DNA of 38,093 bases from Paucilactobacillus wasatchensis (GCF_000876205.1 NZ_AWTT01000016.1:1-38093); one strand, 5' to 3'. Shown: positions 1-9,115, counted from the stretch's first letter. Translations and numbers: made by a program. The notes: a model not told the origin generated them from the letters alone.

Positions 1-48
1 CCGCTCTTTTTGACTTAGTCTACGACATCTTAACGGCTTGATTCACAC
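1..48 (+). repeat. Right arm of a folded hairpin element, cut by the window edge
   Basis: Only the 3' arm is present. Read from its own end it starts GTGTGAATCAAGCC, then has the bulge motif CGTTAAG and the GTCGTAG motif shared with the copies near 25.8 kb and 37.4 kb. The left arm must lie before base 1. The element edge is 7 nt from the stop codon of the minus-strand permease, matching the habit of this family of sitting at gene 3' ends. The flank AGAGTG on the minus strand is also seen at the other gene-tail copies. Confidence 0.75.
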
Positions 49-55
49 TCTGAAG

Positions 56-1483
56 TTATTTCTCCAGGTAAGAATGTCTCGTTCCGTAACTGAAATAAAT
101 CACCAATCCAATTAAGAACCAGACACCGGCGTAGATTTTGGCGTCAATACTTAATCCCCAAAAAACAATCAAAGTTCCAATGAAAGCCAAGGTTGGCATG
201 ATAGGATAAAAAGGCATTCTGAAGGCTGGCTTAGGAATGTCTTTTCCTTCGCGTGGCCGTAGACCATAAATGCCGAGTGAAACGAACATAAATGCAATCA
301 AGGTCCCCGCTGAAATTAACTGGGCAAGAAAGGCGAATGGGAATAATGAACCGATTAAAACGCCAATTACTGTTAATAAAATCAGTGAATGATTAGGGCG
401 TTTTTTGCTATCTAACTTACCTAACCATTTCGGTAGCATACCGTCACGACCGAATGAATAGAGGAGCCGCGACCCTGCTAACATCATGCCAATTAAAGCA
501 GTAAACATACCAATGACTGCAATTGCCTGTACAATTGTGGCAATCGCTTCGTGGCCGCTTTGACGCAATGCCCAACCAACGGGCTCAGCATTATTAGCGT
601 AGTCAGAATATTTGAACATACCAACAAGCACTAATGCCACCGCAACGAACAGTACAACCGCGATTAACAGCGAACCTAAAATTCCACGAGGCATTGTTTT
701 TTGTGGGTTAATTGCTTCAGCAGAGTTAGCAGCAATGGAATCAAAACCAATGTATGCTAGGAAAATCATTGAAACCCCAGCATAAATTCCCTGCCAACCA
801 CCAAACGCACTACCATCAGCATTAGCGTGATAAGCTGGGATAAACGGTAAATAATTACTGAAACGAATGGCAGTGGCACCGACAATCAAGAATAAGATGA
901 CGGCTAACACTTTTAATACCACCAAAATATTTTCGACCCGCGCCGCTGACGAAATTCCGCGTGACAGCAGTAACGCCACCAAAATCATGACGATTGCGGC
1001 GACAATATCAATTACACCGCCATCACTACCAAAAGCATTTGCTAAGTATTTAGGAAAAACAACTCCCAGCGGCTCAATTAAACCGCGAAAATTAGCAGAT
1101 AATCCAGAACCGACAAAGGCAACGGCAATAAAATACTCGGCTAACAGTGCCCAGCCTGCAATCCAGCCGAAGAATTCACCGAAAATGACATTAATCCATG
1201 AATAGGCAGAACCAGCAAATGGCATGGCCGAAGCCATTTCTGCGTATGCAAAGGCCACTAAACCAGCAACTACAGCTGCCACTAAAAATGATAGTGCCAC
1301 TGCCGGGCCAGCATGCTCTGCAGCAACTACGCCGGGAAGAGTAAAAATTGAAGTTGAGACGATTGTACCGACACCAAGTGCCAAAAAATCACGAACGCGA
1401 AGTGTTCTTACTAAATGAGCATCCTTATCTTGATAAACATTCGGATCTTCTTTGCGGAAAATCTTTTCTTTAAAACTGGCCAT
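56..1483 (-). CDS. APC-superfamily amino-acid permease (cationic amino-acid transporter type)
   Basis: This is a 475-residue, strongly hydrophobic protein with about 12 membrane segments, predicted to sit in the cell membrane and import amino acids by proton symport. The first segment carries the APC signature around residues 36-50 (GVGTIVSTSIFTLPG), and the segment with YAEMASAMPFAGSAYSW (about residues 80-96) is typical of the CAT/YfnA branch. The GFDSIAANSAEAINPQKTMPRG stretch, broken here by a conserved loop, is another family hallmark. The start is the ATG preceded by AGGAGG at 8 nt. Substrate cannot be read from the sequence; basic amino acids or a broad range are both possible. It is transcribed alone, convergent with whatever lies left of the window, and a hairpin repeat follows its stop. 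Confidence 0.85.
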   Translation of the reverse strand: MASFKEKIFRKEDPNVYQDKDAHLVRTLRVRDFLALGVGTIVSTSIFTLPGVVAAEHAGPAVALSFLVAAVVAGLVAFAYAEMASAMPFAGSAYSWINVIFGEFFGWIAGWALLAEYFIAVAFVGSGLSANFRGLIEPLGVVFPKYLANAFGSDGGVIDIVAAIVMILVALLLSRGISSAARVENILVVLKVLAVILFLIVGATAIRFSNYLPFIPAYHANADGSAFGGWQGIYAGVSMIFLAYIGFDSIAANSAEAINPQKTMPRGILGSLLIAVVLFVAVALVLVGMFKYSDYANNAEPVGWALRQSGHEAIATIVQAIAVIGMFTALIGMMLAGSRLLYSFGRDGMLPKWLGKLDSKKRPNHSLILLTVIGVLIGSLFPFAFLAQLISAGTLIAFMFVSLGIYGLRPREGKDIPKPAFRMPFYPIMPTLAFIGTLIVFWGLSIDAKIYAGVWFLIGLVIYFSYGTRHSYLEK

Positions 1484-1565
1484 TACTTCCTCCTAATTAT
1501 CTTGCATCACGATTAGATATGTATTCAATCGGAATTTGTTGCTTACCAAGTTTATGATATAAATT

Positions 1566-1619
1566 AAAATTCTGTGAGTGTCCTTTAATGAAATGCAAAT
1601 AAAATTTTAACAGAATTTT
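1566..1619. repeat. Perfect 10-bp inverted repeat in the permease-lplA gap
   Basis: AAAATTCTGT at 1566-1575 is repeated inverted as ACAGAATTTT at 1610-1619, with a 34-nt spacer. It lies between two divergently transcribed genes, so a shared operator is possible. The spacer is long for a classic operator and no convincing promoter pair was found beside it. The rest of the 1484-1721 gap holds only a short TGGCT/AGCCA hairpin at 1642-1656 and a GACCGGTC palindrome. Confidence 0.4.
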
Positions 1620-1721
1620 CAGGACCGGTCAATTATTTCGTTGGCTAAAAAAGCCATGAAATTGGCTCAACACCTCGCACTTCAAGCATGAATGCGATAT
1701 CATTATGATGAGGTGGTCACA

Positions 1722-2738
1722 TTGAAATATTTAACTAGTGATAGTACAGATATTCGTTATAATTTAGCATTAGAAACCTATTTAATGGAACATGCAGATT
1801 TGAGTGAACCAATTTTATATTTTTACATTAATTCGCCATGTATTATTTTAGGGCGTTATCAAAACGCCTACGAAGAAATCAATCAACAATATGTGCAAGA
1901 CCACAATATTATCATCACCCGGCGAACATCAGGTGGTGGGGCTGTTTTTGATGACCTCGGTAACGTCAGTTTTAGCTTTATTACCAAGGATGACGGGGAT
2001 TCAGTTGGCAACTTTGGTCGCTTTACTGAGCCCGTGCTAGAAGCACTGCACAAAATGGGTGCTACTGGGGCTCAACTGAGTGGCCGCAATGATTTACAAA
2101 TTGATGGTAAGAAGTTTTCAGGCAATGCGATGCATGCACAAGATGGCCGTTTGTTTGCCCATGGTACTTTAATGTACGATGTTGATTTAACTCAAATCGA
2201 GCATGCTTTGAATGTGCCACAGGATAAAATTGCATCGAAGGGAATTAAATCTGTTCATAGCCGGGTAACCAATTTAAAACCGTATTTTGAGCCACAATTT
2301 CAGCAATTAACCATTCAACAATTTCGGGATGCTTTGGCACAACAGATTTTGGCACTGGCTGATTTAAAGCAGGCTAAGCGATACTTGATTGATGAAACAA
2401 CGAGGCACGGTGTGCAAGCCTTATTGGATCAGTATTATCATAATTGGGATTGGGTTTATGGCAAGTCACCGGCATTTGAATTGCAGCATCGGGCCCATTT
2501 TGATGCTGGAACAGTCGATTATCGCTTGAATGTTGAAAACGGTAAGATTGCACAGATCAAAATTTATGGAGATTTCTTTGGCCAGGGACCCATTCATGAC
2601 GTTGAAAAACAACTGATTGGTGTACGATTTGAACGGCAGGCAATCAAAGCAATTTTTGACGAAATAAATGTATCCTTTTATTTTGGGAAGATTAGTGCGA
2701 TAAAATTGGTGAATCTATTGATAGCACAGGGTTCTTAA
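1722..2738 (+). CDS. lplA: Lipoate-protein ligase A
   Basis: It adenylates lipoate and transfers it to the lipoyl domains of 2-oxoacid dehydrogenases or the GcvH protein in the cytoplasm. The product is 338 residues, the usual LplA length. Motifs seen are the lipoate/ATP loop RRTSGGGAVFDD at about residues 67-78 and the catalytic-lysine region GRNDLQIDGKKFSGNA at about 121-136, followed by the C-terminal accessory domain. I place the start at the TTG because MKYLTSDSTDIRYNLALE matches the family N-terminus and GAGGTGG lies 6 nt upstream. An ATG 30 nt earlier in frame lacks a ribosome site. Monocistronic by its surroundings. The organism presumably scavenges lipoate; no lipoate synthesis gene is seen here. 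Confidence 0.9.
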   Translation: MKYLTSDSTDIRYNLALETYLMEHADLSEPILYFYINSPCIILGRYQNAYEEINQQYVQDHNIIITRRTSGGGAVFDDLGNVSFSFITKDDGDSVGNFGRFTEPVLEALHKMGATGAQLSGRNDLQIDGKKFSGNAMHAQDGRLFAHGTLMYDVDLTQIEHALNVPQDKIASKGIKSVHSRVTNLKPYFEPQFQQLTIQQFRDALAQQILALADLKQAKRYLIDETTRHGVQALLDQYYHNWDWVYGKSPAFELQHRAHFDAGTVDYRLNVENGKIAQIKIYGDFFGQGPIHDVEKQLIGVRFERQAIKAIFDEINVSFYFGKISAIKLVNLLIAQGS

Positions 2739-2791
2739 ATTGATTAGTCGTTGTAGTAGCAAAATAATTTTGTGTAATTAGTAACTAGCTA

Positions 2792-2820
2792 TTGTCAAAT
2801 CATTTATCAGTCGATATAAT
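2792..2820 (+). promoter_or_regulatory. Promoter of the cyd operon
   Basis: TTGTCA (2792-2797) and TATAAT (2815-2820) are separated by exactly 17 bp, about 85 nt before cydA. The -10 is a perfect consensus. Confidence 0.72.
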
Positions 2821-2833
2821 GTAAGCGGATAGA
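2819..2833 (+). promoter_or_regulatory. cre-like CcpA site over the cyd transcription start
   Basis: ATGTAAGCGGATAGA matches the cre consensus WTGNAANCGNWNNCW at every fixed position except one (G for C near the right end). It overlaps the last bases of the -10 and the probable start point, where CcpA binding would block transcription. Inference: the oxidase operon is repressed during growth on preferred sugars. Confidence 0.5.
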
Positions 2834-2903
2834 TAAGTTACTTATCAAGGAATAGGTTATTTATTTGGGCAAGCTTTTGCAATTATTAAAGGAGGGGTAT
2901 TGA

Positions 2904-4346
2904 ATGTTGAGCAGCGGAATTAGTATCGTTTTTCTTGCGCGTTGGCAATTTGCGATGACAACTATTTTTCATTTCTTTTTTGTGCCATTTTCAATTGGCC
3001 TCGGTTTTATTGTCGCGATCATGGAATTATTATATGTGATCAAAAAAAATGACGTCTATAAACAGATGACTATTTTTTGGGGTCGGATTTTTCTATTGAG
3101 TTTTGCAGTTGGGGTAGTGACTGGATTAATCCAAGAATTTCAATTTGGAATGAACTGGTCGGTCTACTCGAGATTCATGGGGGACATTTTTGGGGCGCCG
3201 TTAGCGATTGAAGCTTTGGCTGCATTCTTCATGGAATCAACATTTATTGGTTTATGGATTTTTACGTGGGATCGTTTTCCTGCTTGGCTACACTGCTTGA
3301 TGATCTGGTTAGTTTCATTTGGAACCATGTTATCAGCACTGTGGATCTTGGCTGCTAATAGTTTCATGCAAAATCCAGTTGGTTACATGATCGATCCAAA
3401 GACCGGCCGGGCAAATATGGTTAGCTTCTTTGATGTGATCAATAACTATCAATTAAAGATGGAATTTCCACACGTTATTTTTGGTGCGTGGGTAACGGCT
3501 GCAATTGTGATTGCTGGGATGTCTGCCTGGGCATTATTACGTAATAAGACTAAATTTACTGATTTTTGGCGTAAATCAATCAAGGTTAGTTTGATTGTTG
3601 GTTTAATTGCCTCAATTGGTGTGATTGCTGCTGGTGATTTGCAAACCCGATATGTTTCCAATGAACAACAAATGAAGTTTGCTGCAATGGAAGGTGTTTA
3701 CAAAACTACTGGTAAGAGTGCTCCGTGGTCGGCAATTGCTGGCTTAGACACTACTAACCATAAGACAAAATGGTCACTAGATGTGCCATATGCACTATCG
3801 ATGTTGACATATCATAAAACAACTGGTGCCGTTAAAGGAATGAATGAGGTTAACAAGACTTTACACGCTAAGTATGACAAGCAGTTTGGCAAGTCAGTTA
3901 ATTACTATGTTCCAACTAAAACATTATTCTGGAGCTTCCGTGTTATGGCGATTTCAGGTGGGTGGTTTGCATTAGTTTCAATTGTTGGTTTGTGGATGAA
4001 TCGTAAATCATCAGAATCAATTTTGAATCAGCGGTGGTTCTTATATGTATTGGGACTAACAATGTGGCTACCGTTTGCTGCGAATACCGCTGGTTGGCTA
4101 ATCACAGAATTTGGGCGGAATCCGTGGGTCGTTTACGGACTGTTGACCATTGCCGATGCTGTTTCGCCAAATGTTTCTGTGGCGTCATTATTAACGTCTA
4201 ATATTTTATACTTTGCCGTCTTCTGTTGTTTAGGCCTTGTGATGATTTGGTTAGCACATCGCGAATTGCGCAAGGGACCAGACGACTTAGCCTCACTTGA
4301 TCAAGCTGTAATTGATCCATATGCTAAGGAGGCATTTTCAAAATGA
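2904..4346 (+). CDS. cydA: Cytochrome bd quinol oxidase subunit I
   Basis: Subunit I of the membrane oxidase that moves electrons from menaquinol to oxygen. The 480-residue protein shows the haem ligands expected from the family: His23 in ARWQFAMTTIFHFFF (b595), His190 in KMEFPHVIFG and Met348 in FWSFRVM (both b558). The conserved proton-channel glutamates lie in GAPLAIEALAAFFMESTF (about residues 97-114). It is shorter than the E. coli subunit, consistent with the short-Q-loop type found in Firmicutes, and the quinol-loop motif reads GRNPW where E. coli has GRQPW. The start follows AAAGGAGG. Its stop overlaps the start of cydB by 4 nt, so the two are translationally coupled. Confidence 0.96.
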   Translation: MLSSGISIVFLARWQFAMTTIFHFFFVPFSIGLGFIVAIMELLYVIKKNDVYKQMTIFWGRIFLLSFAVGVVTGLIQEFQFGMNWSVYSRFMGDIFGAPLAIEALAAFFMESTFIGLWIFTWDRFPAWLHCLMIWLVSFGTMLSALWILAANSFMQNPVGYMIDPKTGRANMVSFFDVINNYQLKMEFPHVIFGAWVTAAIVIAGMSAWALLRNKTKFTDFWRKSIKVSLIVGLIASIGVIAAGDLQTRYVSNEQQMKFAAMEGVYKTTGKSAPWSAIAGLDTTNHKTKWSLDVPYALSMLTYHKTTGAVKGMNEVNKTLHAKYDKQFGKSVNYYVPTKTLFWSFRVMAISGGWFALVSIVGLWMNRKSSESILNQRWFLYVLGLTMWLPFAANTAGWLITEFGRNPWVVYGLLTIADAVSPNVSVASLLTSNILYFAVFCCLGLVMIWLAHRELRKGPDDLASLDQAVIDPYAKEAFSK

Positions 4347-5359
4347 GTATGACACAAAACTTCTGGTTTTTAATTATCGGATTACTGTTTAGCATTTTCT
4401 TCTTTTTGGAAGGATTTGATTTTGGTGTTGGTATGTCCATTAAAGGACTAGCCAAGAATGAAGCAGAACGTGATAGTTTAATTAGTAGTATTGGTCCACA
4501 CTGGGATGGCAACGAAGTGTGGCTCATCACAGCTGGTGGTGCGTTATTTGCTTCATTTCCAATGTGGTATGCTTCACTATTTTCAGGCTTTTATCTAATT
4601 TTATTGTTTGTGTTGATTGCCTTGATTTTTCGAGGCGTGTCATTTGAATTTCGCTCAAGAATGCATACTGACAGTGGCCGTAATATATGGGAATGGGCAG
4701 CTTCAATTGGAAGCTTTTGTGCGCCATTCTTATTAGGAATGTTATTTACAGCCATGGTTAAGGGAATGCCAATTGACAAGGCTGGTGATATCTCTGCTAG
4801 CTTCACTGATTACGTTAATTGGTTCTCCATTGTTGGTGGTGTGGCTGTAGCACTACTATGCTTGTTACATGGACTGAACTTCATTCGATTGAAAACGACT
4901 GGTGAATTGCGCCAGCGCGCTTTAGCTTATTCGAAGCCGCTATATTGGGTGTTATATGCTGGAGAAGTTGTGTTTGCCATCTTGGTATATGTTTACACAG
5001 ACTTCTTTACTGACAAACCATTATCAACCCTCTTGATTTTAGTAGCAATTGTTGCTTTATCAGTAATTGATCACGTTGGAACATTGATGGATCACGAAAA
5101 ATTATCCTTCTTTTCAACTGGGTTAACCCTTGTTGGGGTGGTGGTGCTGTTGTTTAATGGCCTCTATCCACGGGTAATGATTGCCAACAATCCTAAATTC
5201 AGTATTTTAGCAGCTGATGCGTCGTCATCGCCGTACACCTTGCATATTATGACGATTGTGACCCTATCAATTTTGCCAATTGTTCTGGTATACTTTATCT
5301 GGAGTTATTGGGTATTTAGAAAACGGATCCAAACTAAGGGCGTGTCGCACGCTGAGTAA
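4343..5359 (+). CDS. cydB: Cytochrome bd quinol oxidase subunit II
   Basis: Second membrane subunit of the bd oxidase, 338 residues, partner of CydA in the quinol:O2 reaction. The N-terminus (WFLIIGLLFSIFFFLEGFDF, GVGM following) and the IGPHWDGNEVWLITAGGALFA stretch at about residues 50-70 (given here as one family hallmark) identify it. About eight or nine membrane segments are visible. AAGGAGG inside the end of cydA lies 10 nt before the ATG. A second in-frame ATG two codons later is an alternative. The gene is followed after 6 nt by a long imperfect hairpin before cydD. Confidence 0.95.
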   Translation: MSMTQNFWFLIIGLLFSIFFFLEGFDFGVGMSIKGLAKNEAERDSLISSIGPHWDGNEVWLITAGGALFASFPMWYASLFSGFYLILLFVLIALIFRGVSFEFRSRMHTDSGRNIWEWAASIGSFCAPFLLGMLFTAMVKGMPIDKAGDISASFTDYVNWFSIVGGVAVALLCLLHGLNFIRLKTTGELRQRALAYSKPLYWVLYAGEVVFAILVYVYTDFFTDKPLSTLLILVAIVALSVIDHVGTLMDHEKLSFFSTGLTLVGVVVLLFNGLYPRVMIANNPKFSILAADASSSPYTLHIMTIVTLSILPIVLVYFIWSYWVFRKRIQTKGVSHAE

Positions 5360-5365
5360 AATAGA

Positions 5366-5472
5366 GTGGAAAAAAGGGTGTCTAGATTCTGAGAGTACTC
5401 CAATGTCCGCATTACTAACCACTTTAGCGAGTAGTAATCCGGATATCGAAGAGAATCTGCCTTTTTTTCCAC
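5366..5472 (+). repeat. Long imperfect hairpin between cydB and cydD, possible divergent family member
   Basis: GTGGAAAAAAGG at the left end pairs with CCTTTTTTTCCAC at the right end, and inner segments AGATTCT/AGAATCT and CCGCATTACTA/TAGTAATCCGG also pair. It starts GTG, ends CAC, is flanked by TAGAGTG, and has the TGTCTAG motif of the left arm of the main family. The inner fold does not match the family well, so membership is uncertain. It could act as an RNA processing or stability element that separates oxidase from exporter messages. No T-run strong enough for certain termination. Confidence 0.55.
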
Positions 5473-5567
5473 GTTTTTGCATTTAACGTTTGTAAATAAG
5501 AAAATGGAACCGGTTGTGGTCACCACAACTTATAAATTACGGAATGTCTAAAAAGGGGTGCAAGTTT

Positions 5568-7328
5568 ATGATTGATCGGCGAATCTTCAATTTACCTGGC
5601 GCCAAAAAGATCGTTGGTATTTTGGGGTTATTGGTATTTATTCAGGGATTTATGATTTTGTTTCAAGGGAAATTTCTGGCTGAGAGTATCGTTGGTCTTT
5701 GGAAACGGCAACCGTTGACGAACATTACGACGACCACAATCTTATTTGCGGTCGTTTTTTTGCTTCGCCATACTTTGACAATGCTCAAAAACCGGGTAGT
5801 GGCACCTTTTGTTAACCACACGGCTCAGTCACTGCGGTCACAGTTGATGGCTAAATTATTTAAAATCGGACCCCAGGCAACCACTGCCAAGGGAACTGGT
5901 AGTTTAGTGACAATGGCAGTCGATGGAATTGATCAAATTCAAAATTACCTGCAATTAGTGTTTATCAAAGTTTTTGATATGATGGTCATTCCGTGGATTC
6001 TACTAGTGTACCTATTTTTCATTCGTTGGCAGGAGTCAGTATTTTTACTGCTGATCTACCCGATTATTATTTTGTTTATGATTATTTTAGGCTTTGCGGC
6101 CCAGGCAAAGGCTGACCAGCAATATGCCGGTTATCAGCGCCTTTCAAATAACTTTGTTGACACACTGCGAGGATTGCCTACCTTAAAACAACTTGGCTTA
6201 TCAAAAAAGTACGCTGACAATGTCTTTACGGTGAGCGAAGATTATCGGAAGCAAACTTTATCAGTGTTGACGATTGCTGTCCTGTCAACCTTTGCACTTG
6301 ATTTTTTCACCACACTCTCCATTGCGGTTGTGGCAGTCTTTCTTGGACTCGGTTTAATCAAAGGTAGTATTGCGCTACTACCAGCGTTAATTATGCTGAT
6401 TTTGTCACCTGAGTATTTTTTGCCAATCAGAAATTTTGCCAATGATTATCATGCTACGCTTAATGGCAAAAATGCAATGACCGCTATTTTTGCGGTCTTA
6501 GATTTACCTGAAGCTAAAGATGAAGACGCACTCGGGCAATTACCGCAGGGTTGGCAATCAGATGATGAATTATCGTTTGAAAATATTAGTGTTTCGTACC
6601 AGAATGTTGATCGAGATCCAAACCAATTAAGCGATGCAACACTGCATGATATTAGTTTCTCAGTACGCGGCTATCAAAAAATCGGTTTAATTGGTAAATC
6701 AGGGTCTGGAAAAACGACCCTGATTGATACTTTAAGTGGTTTTTTAACTCCCCAAAATGATCAGGGCACCATCAAAATAAATGGACAAGTGTTACCACAT
6801 TTGGCGCAAACTAATTGGAAGAAAAACTTTTTGTATATTCCTCAATCACCATATCTATTTCACGATACAATTGAAAATAACATTCGGTTCTATTCACCTA
6901 AGACCAGCACCAAAGAAGTTGAACAAGCAGTTCAGGCAGCCGGTCTGAATGACTGGCTGCATGGATTGCCTGACGGGATGCAGACGAAGATCGGTGAAGG
7001 TAATCGAGGTGTTAGTGGTGGTCAGGCGCAACGAATTGCATTAGCTCGTGCATTCTTAGACCAGCAACGGAAAATACTGTTGTTCGATGAGCCAACCGCC
7101 CATTTGGATATTGAGACCGAGGCTGAATTAAAGAAATCCATGATGCCAATTTTTGCTAATCATTTGGTTTTCTTTGCAACCCATCGGCTCCACTGGCTGA
7201 ATCAAATGGATTATGTTTTGGTGTTGGATCAAGGAAAAATAGTTCAGCAAGGAACACCAACCAAATTGGGTCAACAAGCCGGACCATATGCGCAATTAGT
7301 TAGTGACATGGGAGGTGGCCAGCAATGA
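5568..7328 (+). CDS. cydD: Heterodimeric ABC exporter for cytochrome bd assembly, CydD-type subunit
   Basis: Half-transporter with an N-terminal six-helix membrane domain and a C-terminal ATPase. With its partner it exports thiols (glutathione/cysteine in E. coli) and is needed to assemble cytochrome bd. ATPase motifs: Walker A GKSGSGKTT (about 376-384), signature VSGGQAQRIALAR (about 482-494), Walker B ILLFDEPTAHLD (about 503-514). The APEYFLPIRNF-like segment (SPEYFLPIRNFANDYHA) marks CydD rather than CydC; B. subtilis-style naming would call this first gene cydC. I choose the ATG after AAGGGGTG, giving 586 residues and the family start MIDRRIFNLPGAKK. An upstream in-frame ATG has no ribosome site. 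Confidence 0.9.
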   Translation: MIDRRIFNLPGAKKIVGILGLLVFIQGFMILFQGKFLAESIVGLWKRQPLTNITTTTILFAVVFLLRHTLTMLKNRVVAPFVNHTAQSLRSQLMAKLFKIGPQATTAKGTGSLVTMAVDGIDQIQNYLQLVFIKVFDMMVIPWILLVYLFFIRWQESVFLLLIYPIIILFMIILGFAAQAKADQQYAGYQRLSNNFVDTLRGLPTLKQLGLSKKYADNVFTVSEDYRKQTLSVLTIAVLSTFALDFFTTLSIAVVAVFLGLGLIKGSIALLPALIMLILSPEYFLPIRNFANDYHATLNGKNAMTAIFAVLDLPEAKDEDALGQLPQGWQSDDELSFENISVSYQNVDRDPNQLSDATLHDISFSVRGYQKIGLIGKSGSGKTTLIDTLSGFLTPQNDQGTIKINGQVLPHLAQTNWKKNFLYIPQSPYLFHDTIENNIRFYSPKTSTKEVEQAVQAAGLNDWLHGLPDGMQTKIGEGNRGVSGGQAQRIALARAFLDQQRKILLFDEPTAHLDIETEAELKKSMMPIFANHLVFFATHRLHWLNQMDYVLVLDQGKIVQQGTPTKLGQQAGPYAQLVSDMGGGQQ

Positions 7329-9070
7329 ATGTTTTGAAAAATGATACTTGGGTGATGCCGTATTTACGAAAGTATAAATCACTTTTGACTTTAGTCCTCG
7401 TGCTTGGCTTTTTAACATTATTTAGTGGTTCTGCATTAATGTTCACATCGGGTTATTTGATTAGTAAGTGTGCTACCCACCCATTTAATATTTTATTGGT
7501 TTATCCAGCTATTGTATTAACCAGAGCCTTTGGGATTGCACGACCAGTGTTTCGTTATACTGAACGTTTGTCTGCCCACAATTGGGTGTTGCGAATTGTG
7601 TCCAATTTTCGTAAGAAATTGTATGATTCGGTTGAAAAAACTGCGGTTGCGATTCGGCAAAAACACCAAACTGGTAGTTTGTTGACGTTATTAGCTGATG
7701 ATATTGAGCACATTGAAAATCTGTATTTAACCACTGTGTTTCCAATTGTGACTGGAATTTTAGTCTATGTATTTATTATTGCTGGTCTCAGTGTGATTAA
7801 TTGGCCGTTTGCCTTATTAATGGTGATGTTGATCGGAATTTTGATGTTTATTATGCCACTGGTATCAGTGTTAGTGAACGGGGCCAATGAGTTTAAACAA
7901 AAACAAATTCAGCAAGGACTCTACACTAAACTGACGGATTCAGTCTTGGGCCTAAGTGACTGGCTGATTTCGGGACGGCGAGCAGATTTCATGCACCAGC
8001 ATTTAGACTCAAGCAATCAGATTTTTGAACTCCGGCGCAAAGACAAGAACTTTCAATGGTACCGAGACTGGCTAAGCCAAATTGTCATTGGTGTGATCGC
8101 CATTGCAACACTAGTGTGGGCGGGCAAAACAATGACGGATAGTCAAAATGCTGCCAACTGGATTGCGGCCTTTGTACTATGCATATTTCCACTAGATCAG
8201 ACCTTTACTAATATTGCTCAGGGGGTCAGCGAGTGGCCGACTTACCGTGAATCAATCAAACGTGTTAATGAGTTGCCAAACGCTGATCAGCCACAGACGA
8301 CTGAACAAATAGCTCTGCAAAAGCCAGTGCAGGAATTAACAATTGACCATGTCGATTTCAAGTACGATGATGGCAATCAATTAGTTTTAAATCAACTTAA
8401 TATGCAGATTCATGCTGGTGAAAAAATCGGTCTATTAGGACCGAGTGGTACTGGTAAGAGTACGTTGTTGAAGTTGATATTAGGGGATGCGGTGCCCACA
8501 AGTGGGTCAATTAAAATTAATGGAATAGATATCAGTCAATTACAAAATGAACGTGCCAACTTATTTGGTGTGTTAGACCAGCAGCCATATTTATTTGACA
8601 CTTCGATTTTGAATAATATTCGGTTAGGTAATCTAGCAGCTACAACCCAACAGGTCCAAGCGGTTCTTGATGAGTTGGAACTAACGCCATTGATTGCCAG
8701 TTTACCGGCTGGCTTGCAGACACAAGTGCAAGAGGCGGGTTCTCGCTTTTCTGGCGGAGAACAACAACGCCTCGCACTGGCTCGAATTTTATTACAGGAT
8801 GCGCCAATTATTATTTTAGACGAACCAACCGTGTCACTAGATCCGATTACTGAACGGCACTTACTAAAAACTATTTTTAGAGTGCTGCAAGATAAGACGG
8901 TGATTTGGGTTACTCACCATTTGGTTGGCATTAATTATGTCGATCAAGTGCGCTTCATTGAACATGGACAATTTGACATGAGCGGCACGCCTAAAGAATT
9001 GTATCAAAATAATGTCAGGTTCAAACAACTGTATGAAATGGATCGTGGCGTAGGTAACGCAACTGACTAA
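7325..9070 (+). CDS. cydC: Heterodimeric ABC exporter for cytochrome bd assembly, CydC-type subunit
   Basis: Partner half-transporter, 581 residues, overlapping the previous gene by 4 nt. The membrane domain holds the CydC hallmark: LMFTSGYLISKCATHP, followed by TRAFGIARPVFRYTERLSAH at about residues 59-80. ATPase motifs are Walker A GPSGTGKST (about 372-380), signature FSGGEQQRLALAR, where the usual LSGGQ is changed at its first and last residues, and Walker B IIILDEPTVSLD. It is last in the cyd operon and is followed directly by a strong terminator. B. subtilis-style naming would call it cydD. Confidence 0.9.
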   Translation: MNVLKNDTWVMPYLRKYKSLLTLVLVLGFLTLFSGSALMFTSGYLISKCATHPFNILLVYPAIVLTRAFGIARPVFRYTERLSAHNWVLRIVSNFRKKLYDSVEKTAVAIRQKHQTGSLLTLLADDIEHIENLYLTTVFPIVTGILVYVFIIAGLSVINWPFALLMVMLIGILMFIMPLVSVLVNGANEFKQKQIQQGLYTKLTDSVLGLSDWLISGRRADFMHQHLDSSNQIFELRRKDKNFQWYRDWLSQIVIGVIAIATLVWAGKTMTDSQNAANWIAAFVLCIFPLDQTFTNIAQGVSEWPTYRESIKRVNELPNADQPQTTEQIALQKPVQELTIDHVDFKYDDGNQLVLNQLNMQIHAGEKIGLLGPSGTGKSTLLKLILGDAVPTSGSIKINGIDISQLQNERANLFGVLDQQPYLFDTSILNNIRLGNLAATTQQVQAVLDELELTPLIASLPAGLQTQVQEAGSRFSGGEQQRLALARILLQDAPIIILDEPTVSLDPITERHLLKTIFRVLQDKTVIWVTHHLVGINYVDQVRFIEHGQFDMSGTPKELYQNNVRFKQLYEMDRGVGNATD

Positions 9071-9074
9071 ATGT

Positions 9075-9114
9075 AAAATGAGACTCATGATTTTTTGTCA
9101 TGAGTCTCATTTTT
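9075..9114. terminator. Bidirectional rho-independent terminator
   Basis: AAAATGAGACTCATGA pairs perfectly with TCATGAGTCTCATTTTT across a 7-nt loop. T-runs occur on both strands, so it ends the cyd operon from the left and the polyprenyl synthase message from the right. Confidence 0.9.
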
Positions 9115-9115
9115 C

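Noticed and set aside
1484-1721. T-box or amino-acid riboswitch ahead of the permease
   Set aside because: No T-box core sequence, specifier stem or terminator/antiterminator pair could be found on the minus strand.
2771-2790. Rex (redox) operator upstream of cydA
   Set aside because: Only a TTGTG half site is present; the complementary half is missing.
5514-5567. Upstream in-frame ATG as the cydD start
   Set aside because: It adds 18 residues not found in the family and lacks a ribosome site, while the later ATG has one and matches the family N-terminus.
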